Shown: piece after piece, positions 1 to 5,861 of the stretch
How positions within the stretch are numbered: position 1 is the first letter of the stretch
How the letters are laid out: each line of letters begins with the position of its first letter
Origin: Firmicutes bacterium UBA5496
GTDB lineage: Bacteria > Bacillota > Proteinivoracia > UBA4975
Assembly: GCA_002427015.1 (NCBI GenBank)
Contig: DIPE01000058.1
Coordinates: forward strand, 2,406 to 9,152
Length of the DNA stretch: 6,747 bases
Direction of reading: 5' to 3'
Program-made: the position numbers and the translations under genes
Notes under the pieces: generated by a model
The model's database searches: none
Seen by the model: the letters and a program-made list of their open reading frames with translations, nothing else
What the model was told of the DNA's origin: nothing

Positions 1-1
1 T

Positions 2-2137
2 GTAACAAGTATAACCGCCGGAAGGGTACAAGCATATTCCATTATTGAAGCTAATTCCCATCTAATAGTCCCGGAGTTGTTATCAATAGATCCTTCCCCA
101 GATTGTTTGGTGTCTAAGCTGGGGGTAGAAATAGACCATGCACCAATATTTGCATATATCAAGCTAGCACCTAAGGCCCCCCTTGGTGAAACTGTGCAAC
201 AGTTGGCGTCCATCGAGGGCCTGGAGAGGTTTCCCTTTAGCGACTTTTTGCTTGGGAACATGGCTATTCCCACATCGCCGGAATATAACGTGGATATGCT
301 TGTAGCCCAACAACAGCCTGGCATAGAAAACCCTGAAATCCAAAAAGAGCTATTAGTCCAGAAAACCCTCCCCCTTATTATCAACGGAATCCTCTTGCTC
401 GCTCTTTTCGTCTTGGTTTTTATTTCATACAGCTTAATAGTAAACAAACAATTACCTGTTCTTGGTATTCTGGCAGCAATTGGCTTAGACCCCAATCAAC
501 TGCGTAATACAGTTATTATTCATGCTCTCTTAATTGGTCTAACATCTCTTCCCACTGGTACATACCTTGGTATCGTGGGATCTAAATTCTTTTTGCAAAA
601 TAATTTAGGGAAAGTATACGGAGCCATTGAAGTACCCATTACTGACATTAGCTTAATTGTAATTATTTCTTTCCTGGCGTTATTTTTCGCTGCCTTGTTA
701 CCCGCTATAAAGGCCAGCAAATTATCTCCCATTGAGGCCATTGCCGGGAAGGCTAATAGCGGCTCTAACCAAGAGATTGCCTCTCCCCTCCTTAGTTTTA
801 AAAGGTGTCGGAGCAAATTTTCTTTTGCTGTAATCTACGCTTATAAGAACATTTTTAAACATCTTTTTAGGTTCATCGGCATTATTGCTGCTATTGCCCT
901 GTTGCTAACAGCCTTCACTCCCTTAACTGCTCAGGTTGAACGGGTTTGGAAGGAAGGTGGCAGGCGTGACACGTATAAATTTGATCACCAAATTCTTGCT
1001 ACCACTTTTCGTAACTGGATATATTTTCCCTTAGAAGTCAAAGCAGGGTTTATCGACGAGCTATCTTCGCTTTCTTCTGTGGAATCGGTGTATTGCCATT
1101 ACTCCGTCTACAACAGGCGAGAGGAAAATAGCTACGATTACGATTGGAGACTTGATGATGATGACATCACAACTCAAGGGAAAAGGGTTTTTGAGCTCTG
1201 TGATTCTTCATTAGATAGAAGAAATCAACCGGAAAACTTCAGTTTTATTAATGGTGGTGTCAGCGGCTACGGTAACTCAGAACTTTTACTGGCAAAAGAA
1301 TTTCTTATTGAAGGCAGTATCGATATCGAGAAGATGTCTACAGAACCTGTTATTTTATTACCCAAGTATATTACCTGGTTTAGCAATACTGACCTTCCCT
1401 ACACCAAGCTTGAGGTTGGCGATAAGATTGTCTTAGTGGAGAACACTAATGTAGACGGGGATTATATTCCCATTAAAGAGTATATTTTCACCATCGGTGG
1501 TTTTTTGAATTCACTTCCCTTTGGGCAAGTGTCCGGTACAAGTAGTGGCTTTGTTGGCGTTATGCACCGGAATCAGTTAATGAAACTAGGGACCAAAGAA
1601 AAAGGACTGTTTGAAATCTTTGTAAAGGACAAAAAAGGGGTAAATGCGTATCCCGAGTTAAGAAGACTTTGTGATGTCCACGGACTGCCTGTGATTAGTC
1701 TAAAGGATGATATAGAGTATCAAGAAAGCCAACATGAGGCACAGTTATTTCAAATGGCTTTATACAGTATCTTTTCCATCCTCGGGGCCATCATATTTTT
1801 GATACTATTCAATTTGGTATTCTCGAGTATTATTGCCCGCAAATCCGAATTCGCCATGTTAGCGGCCTTGGGCATGGAAAATAGGCAAGTATTCGTATCT
1901 GTGTTAACTGAATCATACTCCTACGGTTTAATCGGTTGTTGTTTTGGGATTACAGGAGGAATTGCCATCCTGATAAAAAACTACAGCCATGGAGATATAA
2001 TGACCATTCCGCAAATTATCCCCTGGACACACATTGCTGCAGGTGCAGGATTAGTATTCATTGCCTGCACAGTTGCGGGACTCTCAAGCCTATCCTTTGT
2101 CCTCAACCGCCTATCAATTAGAGATGTTAAAAAGTAA
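2..2137 (+). CDS. ABC transporter permease with two FtsX/MacB-type modules, 5' end cut by window
   Basis: The reading frame is open from base 2, so 711 residues are visible and the true start lies to the left. A TTG at 77 is only an internal leucine codon. Counting from base 2, the protein begins inside an extracytoplasmic domain. A first FtsX module follows (membrane helices near 123-144, 172-197, 215-236), with the typical cytoplasmic loop KQLPVLGILAAIGLDPNQLR. A linker and a helix come next (about 287-307), then a second large extracytoplasmic domain (about 308-580). A second FtsX module closes the protein (helices near 583-609, 632-659, 673-697), with the loop RKSEFAMLAALGMENRQVF. Family knowledge: such permeases pair with a cytosolic ATPase and act as mechanotransmitters or exporters (lipoprotein, peptide or antibiotic handling) rather than classical pumps. 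No ATPase is in view; it may lie upstream. The substrate is unknown. Base composition is more AT-rich than the other genes here. Confidence 0.9.
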   Translation, partial: VTSITAGRVQAYSIIEANSHLIVPELLSIDPSPDCLVSKLGVEIDHAPIFAYIKLAPKAPLGETVQQLASIEGLERFPFSDFLLGNMAIPTSPEYNVDMLVAQQQPGIENPEIQKELLVQKTLPLIINGILLLALFVLVFISYSLIVNKQLPVLGILAAIGLDPNQLRNTVIIHALLIGLTSLPTGTYLGIVGSKFFLQNNLGKVYGAIEVPITDISLIVIISFLALFFAALLPAIKASKLSPIEAIAGKANSGSNQEIASPLLSFKRCRSKFSFAVIYAYKNIFKHLFRFIGIIAAIALLLTAFTPLTAQVERVWKEGGRRDTYKFDHQILATTFRNWIYFPLEVKAGFIDELSSLSSVESVYCHYSVYNRREENSYDYDWRLDDDDITTQGKRVFELCDSSLDRRNQPENFSFINGGVSGYGNSELLLAKEFLIEGSIDIEKMSTEPVILLPKYITWFSNTDLPYTKLEVGDKIVLVENTNVDGDYIPIKEYIFTIGGFLNSLPFGQVSGTSSGFVGVMHRNQLMKLGTKEKGLFEIFVKDKKGVNAYPELRRLCDVHGLPVISLKDDIEYQESQHEAQLFQMALYSIFSILGAIIFLILFNLVFSSIIARKSEFAMLAALGMENRQVFVSVLTESYSYGLIGCCFGITGGIAILIKNYSHGDIMTIPQIIPWTHIAAGAGLVFIACTVAGLSSLSFVLNRLSIRDVKK

Positions 2138-2158
2138 AACCGCCGCCAGGCGGTTTTT
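2136..2158. terminator. Bidirectional factor-independent terminator between convergent genes
   Basis: The stem CCGCC (2140-2144) pairs with GGCGG (2149-2153) across the loop GCCA. AAAA before the stem pairs with TTTT after it. On the plus strand a run of five T follows the stem. On the minus strand the stem is followed by TTTTACTTTT. It can therefore end the permease transcript, whose TAA stop overlaps the stem base, as well as the spoIIP-family transcript ending at 2171. Confidence 0.85.
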
Positions 2159-2170
2159 GGTTTCCAAGGG

Positions 2171-3325
2171 CTAGTGCTGATCGTCGTCTTCACGATTTTT
2201 TAAACTAATCTTAAACAAATCGCCGAACTCACCTTGAGTAAAGCCTTTTAGTTTCTTCTTCATTTCCTCCCAGCTGCCGGCGCTGATATAAAGGAAGGCC
2301 CCGCCGCCAACGATGACAATGGCCAGCAGCCAGAGAATGGTGCGCCAGACAGTGCCGCCGCTGGCGGTAGCTGCCGGTTTCTCCGTTTGCTCTGCGGCCT
2401 CAGCGCTGCCATAAAGGGCTGTAGAAAGAACGTCGGCGAACTTAGTCACCGATTCCTCCGCACCCCCCTTGTCATTTTCATGGGTGCCAACCTCGATGAG
2501 CAGAGAGCGGGGAGACATATCCTGATTGTAATTGCCCTTGGCGGCGAAAATTCCCTTGACCAGGCCGGGATATTGTTCATCGGCTATGGATTTGAGTTTC
2601 TCAGCAAATTCCTGATTTGCCGCCGCATTTTGGTTTTGCCTGCCCACCACCAGCTGGATTTGCACCATGCCGTTTTCCAGATATTCTTCGGCGGCAATGG
2701 CATCCCGGTGCACATCGATAACGGCATCACTGCCATCGCTTAAAAGCTCCTGGGCAGTGTTCCGGGAGCGCTTGTAGGCGTTGGAATCATGGGGAACATG
2801 GGTTTCTTCGGATTGAATGGCGGTGACCCCGTCTTGTTCCAGGCCCGCCTTTAAGGATTCGGCTACATCAATGATTCCTCCCCCTTCCGGCACACTGTCA
2901 GTGCCGTCATTGGGCACATAGGACTCGGCCCCATGGGTGGAGTAGATGCCGATTTTTTTCTCAGTGGTTTCTTGCTGCTGGACAGGCGTTGCCGGGCCAA
3001 AGGTGCCCAGGATTAAGGCCCGAACCCGCTGCAACCAAGATTGGCTACCCTGGCCGGCACGCTTGGCTGTAGCCTCATCCCCTTCGACGTCAAAGACAAC
3101 CCAGCGGCGATTGTCCATGCCAATCCAGCGGTCACCCACATGCACATGGCGGGCGGTGCGCATGAGCACATTGCCCTGCTCATCAGTGATTGTATAGACG
3201 CCGCCATCATCCCGGGTGTCCAAACTGATAAGGTCAAAAAACTCTTCAACGGGATCTTGTGCCCCTGCCGGGAACTGGTTGAATATCAGGAACAGCGCCA
3301 GAACCGCCAGAAGTAACCGCCTCAA
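2171..3325 (-). CDS. spoIIP: SpoIIP-family stage II sporulation peptidoglycan hydrolase, C-terminally membrane-anchored variant
   Basis: SpoIIP enzymes are cell-wall amidases/endopeptidases that act with SpoIID and SpoIIM during engulfment of the forespore. Numbered from the TTG start (384 residues), a signal peptide covers 1-22 (RR, a hydrophobic core, then AGA before Gln). Next come a small beta-rich region (about 30-90) and a linker. The SpoIIP catalytic domain runs from about 125 to 310 with IYSTHGAESY (127-136), DVHRDA (204-209), LVVGRQN and SPRSLLIEVGTHEN. H131, H206 and E278 are the likely zinc/catalytic residues, by family analogy. A second hydrophobic helix (about 329-348) and a Lys-rich then acidic tail follow. 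TTG is preferred because AGAGGAGG stands 7 bases upstream and the signal peptide then begins directly. The alternative GTG at 3358 (395 residues) overlaps the upstream gene and lacks a comparable site. It lies 13 bases after the DUF1614 gene, so the two are probably co-transcribed and translationally coupled. It may be a paralogue rather than the only SpoIIP of the cell. Confidence 0.9.
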   Translation of the reverse strand: MRRLLLAVLALFLIFNQFPAGAQDPVEEFFDLISLDTRDDGGVYTITDEQGNVLMRTARHVHVGDRWIGMDNRRWVVFDVEGDEATAKRAGQGSQSWLQRVRALILGTFGPATPVQQQETTEKKIGIYSTHGAESYVPNDGTDSVPEGGGIIDVAESLKAGLEQDGVTAIQSEETHVPHDSNAYKRSRNTAQELLSDGSDAVIDVHRDAIAAEEYLENGMVQIQLVVGRQNQNAAANQEFAEKLKSIADEQYPGLVKGIFAAKGNYNQDMSPRSLLIEVGTHENDKGGAEESVTKFADVLSTALYGSAEAAEQTEKPAATASGGTVWRTILWLLAIVIVGGGAFLYISAGSWEEMKKKLKGFTQGEFGDLFKISLKNREDDDQH

Positions 3326-3341
3326 TGGAACGCCTCCTCTA
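3326..3341 (-). promoter_or_regulatory. Ribosome binding site that decides the spoIIP start, overlapping the upstream stop codon
   Basis: The minus strand reads AGAGGAGG at 3340-3333, followed by a 7-base spacer and TTG at 3325-3323. The TAG stop of the upstream DUF1614 gene (3341-3339) overlaps the first bases of this site. Ribosomes terminating there could feed initiation at the TTG. Confidence 0.75.
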
Positions 3342-4028
3342 CTCTTCATCGTCATCACCCTTTTTGAACTTCACCACATTGGGGCGGCGAAGTCCCCGGG
3401 TTAAGCTGTCCGATTCATGCTCTGCCGGTCCCCCCTGGATTCTCTCCAGGGATTCGCCAAAGACTTCCGCCAGGGCCACCGCCAGGATGCCGACGATTAC
3501 TACGCTGTCAAAGAAACCGGCGCCGCCGATGGTAACAGACCCCTTGCCGCCGGTGAGGGCTACCTCCACCCGGGAGACGATGTCTACTAAGATCATTGAC
3601 CCCACCCCGGCAATAAAGGCCGAGCGCCTGGAGCGGCCGGCAATATAGCCGGCGGCTGCGGCCAGAATTGCAAACAGGTACATAGGGTCAATGGGCAGGG
3701 GAAAGAGGGGCGTGGCCGGCACCAGCTTGCTCACCCCGTATACCACTGCCGTTGTCACCAAGGTGGCCACCACAGAGCGGACTTTTTCTTTTGTGGAGCC
3801 GGCCTTGACAAAGAGGTATACAGCCAGAATTGCCGGAACCACGGCGCCGCCCAGGTTGACTTTCACATTGGCGGTGATGGGAATTTCGGGCAGGAAATTG
3901 CCTAAGGCCATGGCGGCAATAAAGAGCAGGGCCTCCCGGTCAGTGAGGCGCATCCTATCCAGCACCCGCTGGGCCACGCCGGCGTAGATTAAAACAGCAA
4001 CGATTACAAGCAAAGTCAATCCTACCAT
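3339..4028 (-). CDS. DUF1614-family multi-pass membrane protein
   Basis: This 229-residue protein is almost entirely hydrophobic, with about six or seven membrane helices. They lie near residues 2-19, 32-48, 59-76, 83-103, 113-131, 136-157 and 167-191, followed by a hydrophilic tail ending in GDDDEE. The segments VNLGGAVVPAILAVYLF and IGGAGFFDSVVIVGILAVALA match what I remember of the DUF1614 family, a membrane family of unknown function found in sporulating Firmicutes and archaea. The ATG at 4028 is chosen because AAAGGAG lies 8 bases upstream (4043-4037). Extending the frame to a TTG at 4100 would add 24 hydrophilic residues and run into the preceding terminator. The gene opens an operon with the SpoIIP-family gene, which begins 13 bases after its stop. 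That association suggests, but does not prove, a role at the membrane in sporulation or wall remodelling. No catalytic motif is evident. Confidence 0.82.
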   Translation of the reverse strand: MVGLTLLVIVAVLIYAGVAQRVLDRMRLTDREALLFIAAMALGNFLPEIPITANVKVNLGGAVVPAILAVYLFVKAGSTKEKVRSVVATLVTTAVVYGVSKLVPATPLFPLPIDPMYLFAILAAAAGYIAGRSRRSAFIAGVGSMILVDIVSRVEVALTGGKGSVTIGGAGFFDSVVIVGILAVALAEVFGESLERIQGGPAEHESDSLTRGLRRPNVVKFKKGDDDEE

Positions 4029-4050
4029 AGCTGGCTCTCCTTTACTGCAG

Positions 4051-4087
4051 TTTATACCTTTAAAGTAACCGGATTTAGCAAACTCAA
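4051..4087 (-). promoter_or_regulatory. Candidate promoter of the DUF1614-spoIIP operon
   Basis: Because a terminator closes the preceding gene, this operon needs its own promoter within about 70 bases. Two weak housekeeping-type fits exist on the minus strand. One is TTGAGT (4087-4082), 17 bases, TTTAAA (4064-4059). The other is TTGCTA (4081-4076), 19 bases, TATAAA (4056-4051). Neither is strong, and I see no convincing sigma-E, F, G or K pattern. Confidence 0.35.
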
Positions 4088-4096
4088 TACCTGGCA

Positions 4097-4125
4097 ACAA
4101 AAAAAAGGAGAGGCGGACTCTCCTT
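4097..4125 (-). terminator. Factor-independent terminator of the coiled-coil gene
   Basis: On the minus strand AAGGAGAG (4125-4118) pairs with CTCTCCTT (4112-4105) around a 5-base loop, and a run of eight T continues beyond the stem. It lies 11 bases past the stop codon of the upstream 531-residue gene, separating that gene from the DUF1614-spoIIP operon. Confidence 0.88.
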
Positions 4126-4135
4126 CTTGTAATAT

Positions 4136-5731
4136 TTAATTTTCCGGCTGCTCCGGTTCTTCTTCCGGCGCCGGGGCTTCCGTTTGCTCAGGCTCTTCTT
4201 CAGGGATTTCTACCGCCGGTTCCACCTGTGGCTCCGATTCCTCCTGAGGCACCGGTTCTGCCTGCAGGACTGGTTCTTCGGAGAGCGCTGGCTGCGGTTG
4301 TTCTTCCTTAACCGGCATCAGCTCGGCAAAGAGATTAGCATGTTTTTTGTCCAGCTTGCCCTGGTCGATGAGGTTGGTGAGGCCGGTTTTGGCGCCAGGG
4401 AGGAAGTCCGCCTGGGCCAAGAGGTTGGCAGCTATGAGCCGGTCAGCCAATTCACTGCCGGGCAGCATTTTTTCCAGCATGCCCGCCAAATTTTCCGCCA
4501 GTTTTGAGGCCGGTTTAAAGGGCAGGTTGAGGCCGCCAAACAAACCGCTGACGGCGCCGATTATTCCCCGGCTTCCCAAAGACTGAGGCGGGAACACCTT
4601 CCAGCGTCCGCCGGGATAGCGGGCGGCGTAGAATACGGCGTTATGCGCTTTGGCGCAGCGCTCATTGGATATTTCCACAGTAGCGGCAAGGACCCGCTCC
4701 GGCTGCTGGGCATAGATGTCCATGCGTTTTTCATAACCTTTGCCAAAGCCTTCCATTGCGCTGTCCAGGCGCTTGAGCCGATTTTCAAAAGCAGCCATGC
4801 GTTTAGCCAGTTCGGCTTTATGCTCCTGAATCTTGGCGTTTTGCTGCTTTTCATACTCCCGGAATGCGCCCTCAATTTCCTGGTTCTTCCTGGCCAGGGC
4901 CTTGTCAATTTCTCCAAGATTCTTTTCGGCGGTTTTTATTTGCTCCCGCCAGTAATTATCGGCCTTTTCCTTATAGCCTTCCTGAAAGCGCTCCAACTCG
5001 GCTTGGAGCATTTCCCGGCGCTGCTTGAAATCTTCAGCCGCCTCGGCTAAAGCAGCGTCAGTTTCACTGCGTTTGGCGGCAATTGCCGTCTCCACCTGGC
5101 TGCTCAAGTCTTCCAGGGACTTATCCCCGGCTTCCTTGTCTTCTTCCAGGTATTCCTGAATCTTCGCGCCCAAAACATCTCTGTGGGCATAGGCCTTTTG
5201 CTTAAACTCAGTCCAGGCCTGGGCGGCGTCTTTGTATGCTGCCAGCTGTAGGCTTAGCTGCTCCAGGGCTTCCTGGGGGTTAGCCTTTTGTTCCAAGCCT
5301 GCCAGCAGAGTTTCCTCCTCCCCGTCCAATAAGGGACCTACCTGGTCCGGCTGGGTGATGAGGCCGGGAAAACTCAAGGTTGAGGGAGTGAAGTTGGTGA
5401 CTTCCTTGGTCCACTGCTGACACAGGCTGAGAAACACTTCTTCACCGGTTTCGGGATCCAGTTCCAGTTCCGGAATAGTTGGCGCCAGGGCAAAGGGAAT
5501 GTTCCCCGACACCAGGCCCTGGAGATCAAAAACCAGGCAGCGGCCGCTGGTCTCACCGGGAGCCCAGGTTACAGTTTTCAGGGGATAACCAAAGCGGGCT
5601 AAAATCTCAATGGGTTCATACTGCTTGCGGCCAAACAGGCCCTTGCTCTTGCGCTCATCCATGGCCAGCCCTAAAGCGGCTGCAGCTTCTATCTTTGTTG
5701 AAGGGGGAAGCAAATCTACGATAAAGGGCAT
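4136..5731 (-). CDS. Uncharacterised 531-residue coiled-coil protein with Glu/Pro-rich tail
   Basis: I do not recognise a named family. No signal peptide or clear transmembrane helix is visible, so it is probably cytosolic. Residues 1-130 look like a folded domain (Trp, Phe and Pro-rich, with GRCLVFDLQG at 63-72). Residues about 150-340 are a long, highly charged alpha-helical coiled coil rich in Glu, Lys, Gln and Ala. Residues about 355-470 form a second compact region with AARYPGGRWKVFPPQS (369-384) followed by a Gly-rich stretch, IIGAVSGLFGGLNLPF. The tail, 474-531, is low complexity, with 20 Glu and 13 Pro in 58 residues, and is probably disordered. The ATG at 5731 follows AGGAGG with an 8-base spacer, an excellent site. 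It is monocistronic, with a terminator directly downstream, and its start region faces the NERD gene. A scaffold or structural role is possible but is only inference from the architecture. Confidence 0.88.
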   Translation of the reverse strand: MPFIVDLLPPSTKIEAAAALGLAMDERKSKGLFGRKQYEPIEILARFGYPLKTVTWAPGETSGRCLVFDLQGLVSGNIPFALAPTIPELELDPETGEEVFLSLCQQWTKEVTNFTPSTLSFPGLITQPDQVGPLLDGEEETLLAGLEQKANPQEALEQLSLQLAAYKDAAQAWTEFKQKAYAHRDVLGAKIQEYLEEDKEAGDKSLEDLSSQVETAIAAKRSETDAALAEAAEDFKQRREMLQAELERFQEGYKEKADNYWREQIKTAEKNLGEIDKALARKNQEIEGAFREYEKQQNAKIQEHKAELAKRMAAFENRLKRLDSAMEGFGKGYEKRMDIYAQQPERVLAATVEISNERCAKAHNAVFYAARYPGGRWKVFPPQSLGSRGIIGAVSGLFGGLNLPFKPASKLAENLAGMLEKMLPGSELADRLIAANLLAQADFLPGAKTGLTNLIDQGKLDKKHANLFAELMPVKEEQPQPALSEEPVLQAEPVPQEESEPQVEPAVEIPEEEPEQTEAPAPEEEPEQPEN

Positions 5732-5737
5732 TCAATA

Positions 5738-5745
5738 CACCTCCT
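5738..5745 (-). promoter_or_regulatory. Strong ribosome binding site of the coiled-coil gene
   Basis: The minus strand reads AGGAGGTG, with AGGAGG placed 8 bases before the ATG at 5731. It supports that start and suggests efficient translation. Confidence 0.8.
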
Positions 5746-5778
5746 GCGATAATATTCTCTATTGGGGAAATGTTTTCC

Positions 5779-5787
5779 TGCTATAAT
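5779..5787 (+). promoter_or_regulatory. Extended -10 promoter for the NERD gene
   Basis: TGCTATAAT at 5779-5787 is a perfect extended -10 element (TGn plus TATAAT) for the housekeeping sigma factor. The -35 region is poor (TTGGGG at 5762-5767 is only 14 bases away), which extended -10 promoters tolerate. Transcription would start near 5794 and give a leader of about 68 bases. Confidence 0.6.
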
Positions 5788-5811
5788 ATGTTTGTCCCAG
5801 ATAACTTATTC
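5783..5811 (-). promoter_or_regulatory. Possible sigma-E/K-like promoter for the coiled-coil gene
   Basis: The minus strand reads GAATAAG (5811-5805), a 14-base gap, then CATATTAT followed by A (5790-5782). This resembles mother-cell sporulation promoters. The -35 and spacing fit sigma-E loosely; the -10 fits the sigma-K pattern CATAnnnTA but without its -35. The stretch is AT-rich, so chance is a real alternative. Its -10 overlaps the opposite-strand extended -10. Confidence 0.28.
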
Positions 5812-5828
5812 CTGAAGGAAAGGGACAA
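5792..5828. repeat. Nested inverted repeat in the divergent control region
   Basis: TTGTCCC (5792-5798) and GGGACAA (5822-5828) are perfect 7-base inverted arms. Between them lies a second palindrome, TTCCTGAAGGAA (5809-5820). The outer arm begins at the predicted start of the NERD-gene transcript. It could act as a leader hairpin in the RNA or as a protein-binding operator in the DNA. No known operator family is recognised. Confidence 0.5.
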
Positions 5829-5861
5829 GTTAGGGCGAATACTGCTGGGGGAGGAAGAATC

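Noticed and set aside
2387..2743. 118-residue plus-strand frame opposite spoIIP
   Set aside because: It is a mirror of a clearly conserved catalytic coding region and has no initiation signals.
3013..3249. Frameshifted minus-strand frame inside spoIIP
   Set aside because: It overlaps the well-supported SpoIIP frame, and its protein shows no recognisable features.
3326..3358. Longer SpoIIP start at GTG 3358 or ATG 3355/3349
   Set aside because: It overlaps the end of the upstream gene, and the best ribosome binding site lies downstream of these codons.
4029..4100. N-terminal extension of the DUF1614 protein from a TTG at 4100
   Set aside because: It starts within the T-run of the preceding terminator, has no ribosome binding site, and adds hydrophilic residues not fitting a membrane protein. 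The ATG at 4028 has a good site.
4643..5050. 135-residue plus-strand frame opposite the coiled-coil gene
   Set aside because: It is the antisense of a repetitive Glu/Lys/Gln coding stretch, whose complement is naturally open and Leu/Phe-rich. There is no ribosome binding site or promoter.
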